A DNA stretch of 64,000 nt from Deltaproteobacteria bacterium (GCA_947445035.1 CANFCK010000004.1:124001-188000), one strand, 5' to 3'. Positions 50,861-62,362 are shown, counted from the first letter of the stretch. Numbers and translations: made by a program. Notes: generated by a model not told the origin, from the sequence alone.

Positions 50861-52993
50861 ATGGGGAACGACACCGGTGAGGCGAGTCTCAGCGAGATAC
50901 TGCACTTGCGGGACTACTGGCGCACCATTCGGAAGCGGCTTTGGACGCTGGTCACCGCGTTCTCGCTCATCGTCGGCAGCGTCACCGTCGTCACCCTTTT
51001 GACCCCGCCGATCTACCAGGCCAGCGCCTCGATGCAGATCAACGCCGAGCCCCGGATCATCGGCAACCTCGACGCGTTCGGCGAACACGGGTCGGGCCAG
51101 TACCTGTCCGATCAGGAGTACTACACCACCCAGGACAAGAAGCTGCGAAGCCGAGTGCAGGCGCGGGCGGTCTTTGATCAATTGGGGCTTGCCGAACACG
51201 AAAATTATCGCGACCTGGAAAGCCCGGTCGAGGCTTTGCTTTTGCAGGTTTCGATCGAGCGGGTGCCCAAGTCCCGTATCGTCTGGATCTTCTGCAAGGC
51301 CGGCACCGCCGAGCTCGCCGAGCGGATCTGTGCTGCCTGGACCGACGTCTTCGTCGTTCGCAATCTCGAAGAGCTCAACCGCGGGATGATCACCGGTCTC
51401 GACTGGCTCGACAAAGAAACGACCAAGGCCGAGACCGACTGGCGCCTCGGCGAGGGCAAGCTCCTTGCTTTCCGTCAGAAGCACAACCAGATCGTGCTGG
51501 ATACCGAAGAAAAGGGCCACGTCGCCAGCCAGCAGATCGAACAACTGGCGATCGAGAAGGGAAAAGCCGAAGGGCAACTCGCCGAGGCCGAGGCCGAGTT
51601 CGGGGCCCTCGACTCCGCGCTGCAGGGGGAAAAGGACCCGATCGCCGTCGCATCGCTGATCGGAGCCACGACCCTGGCCGATTCTTTCGAGGAAGAAACC
51701 AGAGAACTCGACGGGCTTCGCACCACGTTGGGAGAAAAGCACCCCAAGGTGGTGGAGCAAGCCGGGCGAGTGGCCCGGGTCGATGGACAGATACGCACCA
51801 AGGCCCGCGGTGAGCTGGGTCGACTCCGTGCTGAACGGGATGGGGCCACGCGCGCGGTCGAGGAGCTCCGCGCCACCATCGAGAGCACGACCGCCAGCGC
51901 CCTGGCCACCGATGGCCCACAGGCCGACTACAGCGTGCTGCGCCGCGGTGTCGAGGCCAGCCGCACCATCTACGAGACGCTCATCGCCAAGCGGCAGGAG
52001 ATGGCGGTCACCGCGTCGCTCAAAGAAAACAACATCTCGGTGATCGACCCGGCCGAGGCGCTCAAGGACCCCGTCGAGCCCAACTACGCGCGCAACATCG
52101 CCATCGCGATCGCGATGGGGCTGCTGACAGGGGTTTCCCTGGCGTTGTTCTTCGACTACATGGATACGACCATCAAGACCCGCGAAGAGGTCGAGGCGCT
52201 GGGCGTGGACTTCCTGGGCATCGTACCCAGCGTCCCCGGGCTGGCCGGCGAGGGGTGGGAGATGGCACGCGAACGTTATCTCTATAGTTACAAATACCCG
52301 AAGTCCGCGTTTGCAGAGTTCGTGCGGAACATCCGCACCACCGTGAACTTTAGCGCCCGCGCCGACGGGAAACCCCCGCGTCGGCTGCTCATCACCTCGG
52401 CTGGCCCGCGCGAAGGCAAGACCACCTCCAGCATCAACCTCGGCATCAGCTTCGCGGCGACGGGTCGGCGGGTCTGTCTCGTCGACGCGGACCTCCGCCG
52501 GCCGTCGCTACACCATGCGTTTGGCATCGACAACGAGCATGGCATCTCCACGCTCATCACCGGGGCCAGCACCGTGGAGCAAGTGGTTCAGCCGACGCCT
52601 CAGGAGGGCCTTTTCCTCATTCCGTCCGGCCCCCGACCGCCCAATCCGGCGGAGATGTTGGGCTCCGACGCGTGCGTCCGCGCGCTCGATCTGCTCAACG
52701 AGAACTTCGACCTGGTGATCATCGACTCCCCGCCGGTGGTGGCGGTGACCGACGCTGTGGTGCTCTCGGCGCACGTCGACGGGGTGATCATGGTCATCAA
52801 GAGCTTCAAGGTCGCGCGCGATCTTGTCCTGCAGGCCAAGCGTCAGCTCACCGATGTGGACGCGCGCCTGATCGGCGTGGTGCTCAACGACTTCGACATC
52901 CAGCGCAAGTCGTATGGCTACTATTACTACTACACCTACTACGGTGCCGAGCGTGAAGATGTCGCGAAGGTGAGGCGCACGGATGGCGCATGA
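50861..52993 (+). CDS. Wzc-type polysaccharide copolymerase with bacterial tyrosine kinase domain
   Basis: 710 residues. Wzz domain with spans at about 25-50 and 405-425, a long periplasmic coiled coil (about 190-370), and a C-terminal tyrosine kinase with Walker A SAGPREGKTTS, Walker A' VCLVDADLRRPSLH and Walker B LVIIDSPP. The tail has a tyrosine cluster YGYYYYYTYYG, the site of autophosphorylation that controls chain length and export. Start ATG 50861. The gene overlaps the Wzy-like gene by ATGA. Together they point to a Wzx/Wzy-type polysaccharide, though flippase and most transferase genes are not in the window. Confidence 0.95.
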   Translation: MGNDTGEASLSEILHLRDYWRTIRKRLWTLVTAFSLIVGSVTVVTLLTPPIYQASASMQINAEPRIIGNLDAFGEHGSGQYLSDQEYYTTQDKKLRSRVQARAVFDQLGLAEHENYRDLESPVEALLLQVSIERVPKSRIVWIFCKAGTAELAERICAAWTDVFVVRNLEELNRGMITGLDWLDKETTKAETDWRLGEGKLLAFRQKHNQIVLDTEEKGHVASQQIEQLAIEKGKAEGQLAEAEAEFGALDSALQGEKDPIAVASLIGATTLADSFEEETRELDGLRTTLGEKHPKVVEQAGRVARVDGQIRTKARGELGRLRAERDGATRAVEELRATIESTTASALATDGPQADYSVLRRGVEASRTIYETLIAKRQEMAVTASLKENNISVIDPAEALKDPVEPNYARNIAIAIAMGLLTGVSLALFFDYMDTTIKTREEVEALGVDFLGIVPSVPGLAGEGWEMARERYLYSYKYPKSAFAEFVRNIRTTVNFSARADGKPPRRLLITSAGPREGKTTSSINLGISFAATGRRVCLVDADLRRPSLHHAFGIDNEHGISTLITGASTVEQVVQPTPQEGLFLIPSGPRPPNPAEMLGSDACVRALDLLNENFDLVIIDSPPVVAVTDAVVLSAHVDGVIMVIKSFKVARDLVLQAKRQLTDVDARLIGVVLNDFDIQRKSYGYYYYYTYYGAEREDVAKVRRTDGA

Positions 52994-55479
52994 GCGGAGC
53001 GCGCGTCGAGCTCCTCGCGACCCTGGTGGCGCTCCTCGCCGTGGCCCTCGCTGCCGGGCTCGAAGGCGGGACCGAACACCGGATGGGCGCGGTTGGGTGG
53101 CTGGTGGCGCTGGTCGCCGCCGGGCTGATGTTGATGCGCGGCGAGCTGCCCCGTACCGATCGGGTGGTTCGGGTGGCTGGCGCCGTGCTTCTGGGCGTCC
53201 TCGTCCTCCAGGTGCTACCCGTTCCTGCGCTCGTTCGCGAGTGGATTGCGCCGAACCAAGCGGAGCGGATGCATCGGCTTGGGGGGGACCTCGCCGTCGG
53301 CACCAAGCCTTGGCTGGTGGCGCTGACGCGCTTCGACTTGGACGTGCTGTTCGGGAATTCGGTCCCGTACGCCTTCGACGTGCTAGCGGGCGCGAAGGAC
53401 CCCGGGCTGCGGCCGCTGGCGGTGAGTCCTCCTGCGTGGTTGTGGCAAACGGGTCAGTGGGTGGTTGCCGGACTCCTGGTCCTCGTGGGATGGCGGATCG
53501 GCCGCAATCGCACCAACCTCCTGATCTTTCTCCTGGGCATCGTCGCGTTGGCGCTTTTGGAGACCTTCTTCGGCTTCGCCAATCGGAACGGGCCTTCCAC
53601 GGGAATCGGGCTCAAATCGGAGTACGTCGGCTCGGCCACCGGCACATTCATCAACCGTGGCCACTTCGCGGCCTTCCTCAACCTCGCGCTCGGGGCACTT
53701 TGGGGTCTCGCCGCCTCTGTTTTTCCGCTTTTGCCCGAGGAGGTGCGGCGCCACGCCGCCCGGAAGCGGCGTTCGTCGCAACCGCCCAGCGTTTTGGACA
53801 TGGGCGGGGACAAACTCCAGCGCCTCGCGTTGATGGGCTTTGCGGCGGCGACGCTCTTTGTAGGGCTCGTGGCCAGCAACGCGCGCGGCCCGCTCGTCGG
53901 GTTGCTCGTCGCGGCCGCGGGGGTGGGGCTGTGGACGCGCTACCGTCGTGACGACGCGCTGCATCTGCGATTGGGGATCGCAGTGCCCATCGTTGGGTTG
54001 CTTTTTGCGGCGCTGGCGCTGGGCCCGCGGGGGGCGCTCGGGAGGTTCATGACCGTGTTTTCGGGTGACGTCAGCCTCACGGCCCGCGGTGATTTGTGGC
54101 TGGCCTCCGCCTCGGCGTGGGTGGACGCTCCGCTTTTCGGTGCCGGTGCCGGTGGCTGGCGTGGCGCGTTCGGGCCCCACGAGGTGGGCACCCACCTGTA
54201 CGACGTCATCCACGCGCACTCCGAACCGATCGAGCTGCTCGTCGAGGTAGGCGCCGTCGGGCTCCTCGCCGTCCTTGTCCTCGTCGGAGCTTTTGCTCGC
54301 GGCGTGGTCCGGCGGCTGGACGTGGTGGAGGCGGACTTTCCTTCCTCGGTGGCCATTGGCGCGTTGGTGGCGGTGCTTGCGGTGGGCGTTCAGTCGTTGG
54401 CGGACTTCCCGCTGCGAACGACGGGCGTCCTGGTGCCGTTTGCGCTTTTCCTGGGGATCGTCTTGGCCGGGCTCGGCCTCGGCCAACCGGGCGGACGTCG
54501 TCTACTCCCGGCGCTCGGTTTGTGCTTTGGCGTGGGCGCCATCGGCGCTGCGGGGCTGGCGGACTACCAGTTGCCCGGCGCTCGGGCCGAGCGCATCTCC
54601 GAGCAGGCGCCGACGCTGCTTTTGCCGCGTGCCGACACCGAAGCGGAGGCCGCCGCCGGCATGGCGCGGGCCTGTTCTGACGCGCGGCGCGACCCGTTCA
54701 ACGCCTGGCAGCACGTGGCCTGCGCGGTCGCTGCCAGTCGGGTAGCCACAGCGGGCGGGGGCGCGGCTGAGGGTCTGGTCGCCGACGCCGCGATCGCCCG
54801 GGCGATCGAGCTGCACCCGAACGATCCCCGCGTGCAGCTCCAGGCGGCTTGGGTATGGGCGCGGCTCGCGGAACCCACAGCTTTGCCCACCGCATTCGAA
54901 GAGCGGGCGACGCGCGCGCTGATGACCGCGGTCGCCGCGGACGGGTGGCGAGCTGAAGCGGCGTTCAAGGTTGCGCGGACGCTGCCGGCGGCGTCGATCG
55001 ATCGGGTGGGCGCGGCCGCTTCGAGCGAGCCGGTGTCGCGCTCGCGGACGCTCTACCAGTACGGCGTCGTCTTGGAGGAGCGCAAGGCCCTGGTGGGGGC
55101 GCGGGCCGCATTCGAGGAGGCGGCGGGACTAGATCCCCAGTTCGGGCCCTCGGCCTTCCGCGCGGGCCTTTTGGCGCGTCAACGTGAGGACCCGGAGGCG
55201 GCGCGGCGCTGGTTCCACGCCTTCCTCGCCGGCCGCAGCCGTCCGGTCGGCATGGAGGGCTGGACCTACTATTTCCTGGACGAGCCCGAAGCCGCCGAGG
55301 TGCGGTTCCGTCGCGCCGTGGCCGCCGACCCCAAGAACCGGTGGGCGTGGGAGGGCCTCGCCGCGATCGGGCGTGTCCGCGGCGACCCCGCGGCCGAGTG
55401 CGAAGCCTGGTCCAAGGTGCTTGCGATCACCCCCGCGCACGCCCAGGCGTTGGCGCGCGCCGCTGACCTGGGCTGCTGA
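52990..55479 (+). CDS. O-antigen ligase/polymerase family membrane protein with C-terminal TPR region
   Basis: 829 residues. About 12 membrane spans between residues 5 and 510, with the Wzy/WaaL segment GRFMTVFSGDVSLTARGDLW and the conserved FGAGAGGWRG, HAHSEPIELLVEVG region where the ligase motif lies. Residues about 540-829 are soluble, TPR-like (RTLYQYGVVLEERKALVGARAAFEEA, RWFHAFLAGRSRP and a further repeat), so it is a ligase/polymerase fused to a TPR domain that could bind other assembly proteins. Start overlaps wzc by ATGA; stop overlaps the metalloprotease gene by TGATG. Confidence 0.88.
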   Translation: MSGARVELLATLVALLAVALAAGLEGGTEHRMGAVGWLVALVAAGLMLMRGELPRTDRVVRVAGAVLLGVLVLQVLPVPALVREWIAPNQAERMHRLGGDLAVGTKPWLVALTRFDLDVLFGNSVPYAFDVLAGAKDPGLRPLAVSPPAWLWQTGQWVVAGLLVLVGWRIGRNRTNLLIFLLGIVALALLETFFGFANRNGPSTGIGLKSEYVGSATGTFINRGHFAAFLNLALGALWGLAASVFPLLPEEVRRHAARKRRSSQPPSVLDMGGDKLQRLALMGFAAATLFVGLVASNARGPLVGLLVAAAGVGLWTRYRRDDALHLRLGIAVPIVGLLFAALALGPRGALGRFMTVFSGDVSLTARGDLWLASASAWVDAPLFGAGAGGWRGAFGPHEVGTHLYDVIHAHSEPIELLVEVGAVGLLAVLVLVGAFARGVVRRLDVVEADFPSSVAIGALVAVLAVGVQSLADFPLRTTGVLVPFALFLGIVLAGLGLGQPGGRRLLPALGLCFGVGAIGAAGLADYQLPGARAERISEQAPTLLLPRADTEAEAAAGMARACSDARRDPFNAWQHVACAVAASRVATAGGGAAEGLVADAAIARAIELHPNDPRVQLQAAWVWARLAEPTALPTAFEERATRALMTAVAADGWRAEAAFKVARTLPAASIDRVGAAASSEPVSRSRTLYQYGVVLEERKALVGARAAFEEAAGLDPQFGPSAFRAGLLARQREDPEAARRWFHAFLAGRSRPVGMEGWTYYFLDEPEAAEVRFRRAVAADPKNRWAWEGLAAIGRVRGDPAAECEAWSKVLAITPAHAQALARAADLGC

Positions 55480-56777
55480 TGGACCTTCACTGCCTCACCC
55501 CCGACGCCATCGACGCCTTGATGGAGCCCCACCGGGTCGTCATCGAACAGCGCCTGCGCACCGCGCCGCCAGGCATCGGCGTGGCCCCCCTGCTCGCCCC
55601 GCCACCCGATGCCCGCTCGATCTACGGCACTCCCTACGAAAATCACCTCGAAACCGGGCACTTCACCCTGAACTGGGCGGGTGGTCTGGACTATGCAGAC
55701 GGCGCAGAGCGGGCGGGTGCCGCGCTTGAGGCGGGTTGGGACGTGCTGGTCACCACCGCAGGGTGGACGCCGCCCGTGGGCTCCGACCGGTACTACATCT
55801 GGGTGTTTCTGGTGGATGATCTTGGGGGTACCGGGCTGACCACCGAATATTTCACCGACGAGTTCCCCGACGGCTACCCGGTCATCTACCTCAACGGGTA
55901 TTGGGCGCGGGATGCGCCCTTCTGGTCGTCCCTGGCGGTGCACGAGCTCCATCACGCCTTGCAATTCGCGCGGCGCGACTGGGCGGGCGGGGTCGACGAC
56001 GAAGCCTGGTACTGGGAGGCTTCGGCGAACTGGGCCTCGGTGCTTGTCGAGCCGGACTCGGTCGCCTTCGACTACACCGTGCCTTGGTACGGCGACCAGG
56101 CGGCCCTGCCCTATGGAAGCATGGCCGGTTCTCACCAATACGGCATGTTCGTCCTCAACGGTTGGCTCGACACCGTCGGGGTGGGCCCGGCGACGATGCA
56201 GGCCGTCTGGGCCGCAGCTTCGTCGCGACCAGAGGATGATTGGAAGTCGCTTCTGGTCGACGCTACGGGGCTCGAAGCGGGTGCGCTCTGGTCGGGGTTC
56301 GCCGCAGCCTTCGGCAACGACACCTACAGTCGCGGCGAGTGGTGGCCGGATCCGACTTCGCAGATCGTGGCCTCAGACGTCGAGTACACCGACAGCGCGG
56401 CAGAGCTCGGCACCGTCTACTACTGGGTCGCCCAGAACATGGAGATCGACGTGCGCATGCAAAGCGGTCAGGGGATCACCGTGACCTTCCCTGGGATGAC
56501 GGGCGATGCGCCCTGGTTTGTGCCGGCCGGCACGACGGTGGCGGTGACCACGACCGAAGGCACCCATGCCAACTGGGTTTTGGAGGCGCACGCGGTCGGA
56601 TTCGAAGAGGAGGATTCCGGGTCCGATTCCGGAGCAGTCGAGGCTGAGGGTCCAGAGGCGCGGGTGTGCGGCTGCGCGGCGGTGTTGCCCGGCGCGTGGG
56701 CGTGGGTGCCGGTGGCGACGGGGTTTTGGGCGCAAGCGCGACGTCGGCGGCACACGGGACGGCCCCATGCGCAATGA
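55479..56777 (+). CDS. Zinc metalloprotease-like protein with MYXO-CTERM tail
   Basis: 432 residues. The zincin motif is HELHHALQF (about 149-157), with a downstream Glu in YWEASANWAS as likely third ligand, so catalysis is plausible. It ends in CGCAAVLPGAWAWVP plus a hydrophobic run and RRRR, a MYXO-CTERM-like sorting signal. No clear N-terminal signal peptide is seen in MDLHCLTPDAIDALMEPH, which is odd for a protein with a sorting tail; the true start may be altered or the export route unusual. The start overlaps the ligase gene as TGATG. It overlaps the next lipoprotein by 11 bases. Confidence 0.82.
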   Translation: MDLHCLTPDAIDALMEPHRVVIEQRLRTAPPGIGVAPLLAPPPDARSIYGTPYENHLETGHFTLNWAGGLDYADGAERAGAALEAGWDVLVTTAGWTPPVGSDRYYIWVFLVDDLGGTGLTTEYFTDEFPDGYPVIYLNGYWARDAPFWSSLAVHELHHALQFARRDWAGGVDDEAWYWEASANWASVLVEPDSVAFDYTVPWYGDQAALPYGSMAGSHQYGMFVLNGWLDTVGVGPATMQAVWAAASSRPEDDWKSLLVDATGLEAGALWSGFAAAFGNDTYSRGEWWPDPTSQIVASDVEYTDSAAELGTVYYWVAQNMEIDVRMQSGQGITVTFPGMTGDAPWFVPAGTTVAVTTTEGTHANWVLEAHAVGFEEEDSGSDSGAVEAEGPEARVCGCAAVLPGAWAWVPVATGFWAQARRRRHTGRPHAQ

Positions 56778-58266
56778 TCCTCGTCCGTTCCTGCTCGGGA
56801 CCGTCCTCGTGGCGACGCTGGGCTGCGACACAGAAACACTCGTAGAAGGATGGCAGTTCTGGGATGAAGGCCCGGCGCTCCGAGGTCCCGGATACCCGGG
56901 AACCGCTTTCGCGGAGGACGAGCTGTGGGTGGCGTGCGGCGCGGTGACGGGCGGCCCCGCCGACCCGCTCCACCACAACCTCCAGGTGCCCTACCGCGGG
57001 CACCTGCTGCTCCCCTGGTCTCCAGAGCTCGGCACTGGCGGTCTTTCGGTCATCGACATGGCCGACCCCTGCAACCCTGTCGCCATCGGGGTCACGGAGA
57101 GCGACGCCATCCGCGAGACGCACGCCATCGGGTCCGTGTACCTGCCGCCAGACGATCCACACGCCGGCGACTGGGCGTTCACCAACGGCAAGGAGTACGG
57201 CAGTTTCTTGAGCGGAATCCTGGTGTGGAACCTCGATGATCCGACCGCGCCCGTCGCGTCAACGCTGGTGACGATCCCCGCCGCGCTCTACCCCGACTCC
57301 TACACTCGGGTGGTGCTCTCGCTTTTCCTCCAGTATCCCTGGATGTACGTGGCGAGTGCCGACAACGGCGTGTACGTCTTCGACATCACCGATCCCACGG
57401 CGCCGGTGCTCGTCAATCAAATGGGCTTCGGACTGCGGGCCGGGGGGGTGTTCGCGCTCGGCAACGAGCTCTTGGTCAGCAGCGCCGAGCAGACCAGCGC
57501 CGCGCTCCTCGACATTTCGGATCCCGCCGACCCGGTGCTGATGCCGGGCTCGCCCTTTTCGACGCCGGGGCGCGCTGGACTCGGGGTCGAGACCTACCAT
57601 GGCAATCGGGTGGGGGACCTCGCGCTCTTCGCCCGCAAGGAAGGCGGCGGCGGGCCGATCGTGATGTCCCTGGCTGATCCCGAAGCGCCGGCCTTCGTCG
57701 CCGACGTCGAGCACGCGGGCAACGGAGGCTACGTCTTTTACGACGAGGGCTACTTGTTCGTGGGTGAGTCCGACCACGGCTCGGTGTGGGACGCCTCCGA
57801 CCCCGCGGCGCTGGCCTTGGTCGGCACCGGTGACCTCGCCGGTGACCTGGACACCAACGTCCCTTGGGGCAACGTCATGCTCTTGTCGGTGGACGAGCCC
57901 GAGACCGAGGTGGCCACGGCGGTGGTGCCTTGGCGCGCCGAACCGGACCGCGACGGGCCGATTCTGCTCGCCCACGACCCCGACGATGGCACCAGCGGCT
58001 GGCTCACCTCCGCGCGCGTCGGCTTGAGCTTCAACGAGTTCATCGAACCCGCCAGCGCCTGGCCCGGCAGCGTCCGCCTCCTGGACGGGGAGGGGAACCC
58101 GGTCGAGGGCTGGGTCAGCACCCAAGAAACGACCGTGTCGTACGTGCCGAAGGCGCCCTTGCAGGCAGGCGTCACCTACACTGTAGAGGTGGACGGCATC
58201 CAGGACATCCACGGCAACGCGATGGACGGGACCTCGTCGTTCCAGTTCACGACGGGCGGCGGATGA
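56767..58266 (+). CDS. LVIVD-repeat lipoprotein with Big_5/SbsA-type Ig-like domain
   Basis: 499 residues. Signal MRNDPRPFLLGTVLVATLGC. The main body is a beta propeller built of LVIVD-type repeats (GLSVIDMADPCNPVAIG, GVYVFDITDPTAPVLVNQ, AALLDISDPADPVLMPG). The C-terminal about 110 residues form an Ig-like domain (ARVGLSFNEFIEPASAW, then TYTVEVDGIQDIHGN). Such proteins are surface lipoproteins of unknown ligand. The start lies 11 bases before the stop of the metalloprotease gene, and its stop overlaps the next gene (ATGATG), so all are translated together. Confidence 0.85.
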   Translation: MRNDPRPFLLGTVLVATLGCDTETLVEGWQFWDEGPALRGPGYPGTAFAEDELWVACGAVTGGPADPLHHNLQVPYRGHLLLPWSPELGTGGLSVIDMADPCNPVAIGVTESDAIRETHAIGSVYLPPDDPHAGDWAFTNGKEYGSFLSGILVWNLDDPTAPVASTLVTIPAALYPDSYTRVVLSLFLQYPWMYVASADNGVYVFDITDPTAPVLVNQMGFGLRAGGVFALGNELLVSSAEQTSAALLDISDPADPVLMPGSPFSTPGRAGLGVETYHGNRVGDLALFARKEGGGGPIVMSLADPEAPAFVADVEHAGNGGYVFYDEGYLFVGESDHGSVWDASDPAALALVGTGDLAGDLDTNVPWGNVMLLSVDEPETEVATAVVPWRAEPDRDGPILLAHDPDDGTSGWLTSARVGLSFNEFIEPASAWPGSVRLLDGEGNPVEGWVSTQETTVSYVPKAPLQAGVTYTVEVDGIQDIHGNAMDGTSSFQFTTGGG

Positions 58267-60290
58267 TGCTGTTGCTGCTTGCCTGCACGGGTGCGGACAC
58301 CGCCAGTGGCGACGTCGTCGAGCCCTTCCTGATGGTGGAAGACGACACCCTCCAGGTCCAGCTTGACCGGGTTCTCTCCCTGGAGGCCACGGCTTCGGAA
58401 GGCACGGTCACGTGGAACTTCGGCGATGGCGAAACCGGCGCGGGCGCCGAGGTGGCCCACGGCTGGGCCGAGGCCGGAAACTACGTCGTGGTGGTTCAGC
58501 TCACCGACGATCAGGGTCGGCGTGCCACCCAGAACCTCTTCGTCGAGGTGCACACCCCCCTTTTGCTCGACGTCCCGGTGCGTTCATCGACGTTGGTCGT
58601 CGCCGACGATGGAGCGGCCTGGGCCGTGACCACGGACGCGGGCCTCATCACCCGCGTCAACGCGTCGGGAGCGCGGTCGATGGACGCTTGCGCGCGGCCT
58701 CGGAGCGTGGCGAGCCACGGCGCGTTGGACATGAAGGTCGCATGCGACGACGACCAGGTCGTGCACGTGAGTGTCACCTCTGGCGAGGTGACCTCGCGCG
58801 ACGAGCTCCCGGCCGGGTCGCACCCCTATGGCGTGGTCACCTCCGAGGCTGAGGTCTTTGTCACCCTCGCGGGTACGGGGCAGGTGGTCTCGCTCGGCTC
58901 GGACGGGGAGGTCACGGTGGTGGCGGAGTGTCCTGACCCCCGTGGAATCGCGCTCGCGGACGGCCAGCTGTATGTCTCCCGCTTCCGCAGCGCTCCCGAC
59001 GCTGGCAGTGTCTGTCGCCCCGGGAAGGAGCCGCTGGTGCTCCCGATGCACCCCGGCCCCGATAGCGACACCCTTGCGGGAGGGGTCCCCAACCTCATCG
59101 AGAGCCTCGCCATCAGCCCCGACGGGGAGACGCTCTACGTCCCGATGTTGCAGTCCAATGTGGGTCGGGGGCTCTTCGGCTCGGGCCAGCCGCTCACCTA
59201 CGAGAGCACCGTCCGCGCCGCCGTTGGGGTGGTGTCCGTCGACGCTGCCGAAGAGGACTGGACGGTGCGTAAGCTGCTCGACAACCAGGACCGGGTCATC
59301 GTCGTCGAGCCGAGCCCCACCGGAAATTACCTGGCCGTGGCCCATCCGGGCACGGGCACGGTGCAGTTCCTCGACGCCTTCACCCTCGACGCGGTCGGGA
59401 GCATTCTCGGAGCGGGGCAGGGCATCGCCGGACTGCGCTGGGTCGGGGATACGCTTTTCGTACACGCCGACCTCGATCGGGTCGTCCGCGCCTACACGAT
59501 CGGGGCGCCCGGCACCCTGCCCGAGCTCATCTGGGAGACCTCGCTGGTCGAGTCCGAGCCGCTCGACGCCCAAGTGCTCCTGGGCAAGCAGCTCTTCGCC
59601 GACAGCGGCGACACGCGCATCTCCAAGGACGGCTACATCGCCTGTGTGTCGTGTCATCCCGACGGCGATCACGATGGCATGACCTGGGATTTCACCTCGC
59701 GCGGGGAGGGGATGCGCAACACCGCTTCCCTCCTCGGCCGCGCCGGCACCGGCATGGGGTACCTGCACTGGAGCGCCAACTTCGACGAAGTACAGGACTT
59801 CGAAAACGACATTCGCAACGCCTTCGGTGGCACCGGCCTTCTGAGCGCGGCCGACTGGGCGGCCACCAGCGACCCCTTGGGGGCGTCGAAGGCCGGCTTG
59901 AGCGCGGAGCTGGATGCGCTCTCGGCCTACGTCACCTCACTGGCGGTCACCCCGACCTCGCCTGTCGCCGACGCCGCGACTCCCGAGCGCGAGGCGCTGT
60001 TTTTGGCCTCCGGTTGCGCGGAGTGCCACCCGGCCCCGCTCTACACCGACTCCGCGCTCCCGGACCTCCGTCTGCACGATGTGGGCACGCTTTCAGCGGC
60101 CAGCGGCGGTCGTCTGGGTGGCGTGATCGACGGGCTGGACACGCCGACTCTCCTCGGCGCCTGGAGCACCGGGCCGTGGCTGCACGACGGCAGCGCCGAC
60201 TCCCTCGACGCGGCCATCGCCGCCCACACCACGCTCGCGTTGGACCCGGGCACCGTCACCGAGTTGGCGGCCTACGTCGCGGGATTGTGA
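58263..60290 (+). CDS. PKD/beta-propeller/dihaem cytochrome c peroxidase-like lipoprotein
   Basis: 675 residues. Signal MMLLLLACTG (very short). Domain order: PKD-like domain (about 30-100, NFGDGETGAGAEVAHGW), a beta propeller (about 110-420), and a cytochrome c peroxidase-like region with two CxxCH haem sites, CVSCHPDGDHDGMTWD and CAECHPAPLY, and FTSRGEGMRNTAS between them. The peroxidase-like part resembles MauG/CcpA family lipoproteins. The start ATG at 58263 or 58266. It may accept electrons at the surface. Last gene of this cluster; followed by the FG-GAP remnant. Confidence 0.87.
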   Translation: MMLLLLACTGADTASGDVVEPFLMVEDDTLQVQLDRVLSLEATASEGTVTWNFGDGETGAGAEVAHGWAEAGNYVVVVQLTDDQGRRATQNLFVEVHTPLLLDVPVRSSTLVVADDGAAWAVTTDAGLITRVNASGARSMDACARPRSVASHGALDMKVACDDDQVVHVSVTSGEVTSRDELPAGSHPYGVVTSEAEVFVTLAGTGQVVSLGSDGEVTVVAECPDPRGIALADGQLYVSRFRSAPDAGSVCRPGKEPLVLPMHPGPDSDTLAGGVPNLIESLAISPDGETLYVPMLQSNVGRGLFGSGQPLTYESTVRAAVGVVSVDAAEEDWTVRKLLDNQDRVIVVEPSPTGNYLAVAHPGTGTVQFLDAFTLDAVGSILGAGQGIAGLRWVGDTLFVHADLDRVVRAYTIGAPGTLPELIWETSLVESEPLDAQVLLGKQLFADSGDTRISKDGYIACVSCHPDGDHDGMTWDFTSRGEGMRNTASLLGRAGTGMGYLHWSANFDEVQDFENDIRNAFGGTGLLSAADWAATSDPLGASKAGLSAELDALSAYVTSLAVTPTSPVADAATPEREALFLASGCAECHPAPLYTDSALPDLRLHDVGTLSAASGGRLGGVIDGLDTPTLLGAWSTGPWLHDGSADSLDAAIAAHTTLALDPGTVTELAAYVAGL

Positions 60291-60309
60291 AGCCCTGTCC
60301 CGGTAGGCT

Positions 60310-60543
60310 GGTCCTCCGGAGCGCCGATGCGTCCGACGATGGGGGCGTTTCCGGGGTGGCCTTCCTCGTCGATCACGGCTCGGTGATGGAGCCGACGGCG
60401 CCGAAGACCTGCTCGTGTCGGCCTACTTGGAGGACACCAGCGGCGCTTCGGCCGGCGCCGTGTACCTCGCCTATGGACCGCTCGCGGTGACCGGCAGCCT
60501 CGCCCACTCCGGTGCGGCTTATGTGCTCCCGGGCGGGACTTGA
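60310..60543 (+). pseudogene. Remnant of an FG-GAP/integrin-alpha-like repeat protein
   Basis: In the gap before lepA, the frame ending at the TGA 60541-60543 reads DGADGAEDLLVSAYLEDTSG, then ASAGAVYLAYGPLAVTG, which is the FG-GAP pattern (D-x-D-G-x-x-D-L-L-V-x-A ... GAVYLxYG). About 20 residues of a second, similar repeat (SADASDDGGVSGVAFLVDHG) lie upstream in another frame, so at least one frameshift and a lost N-terminus are implied. No start codon or signal precedes it. Large FG-GAP proteins are common in myxobacteria, so this is most likely the decayed tail of one. Confidence 0.65.
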
Positions 60544-60568
60544 GCCGCTGCGTTAGCCCCGCGCGCAC

Positions 60569-62362
<1,794 letters not shown>

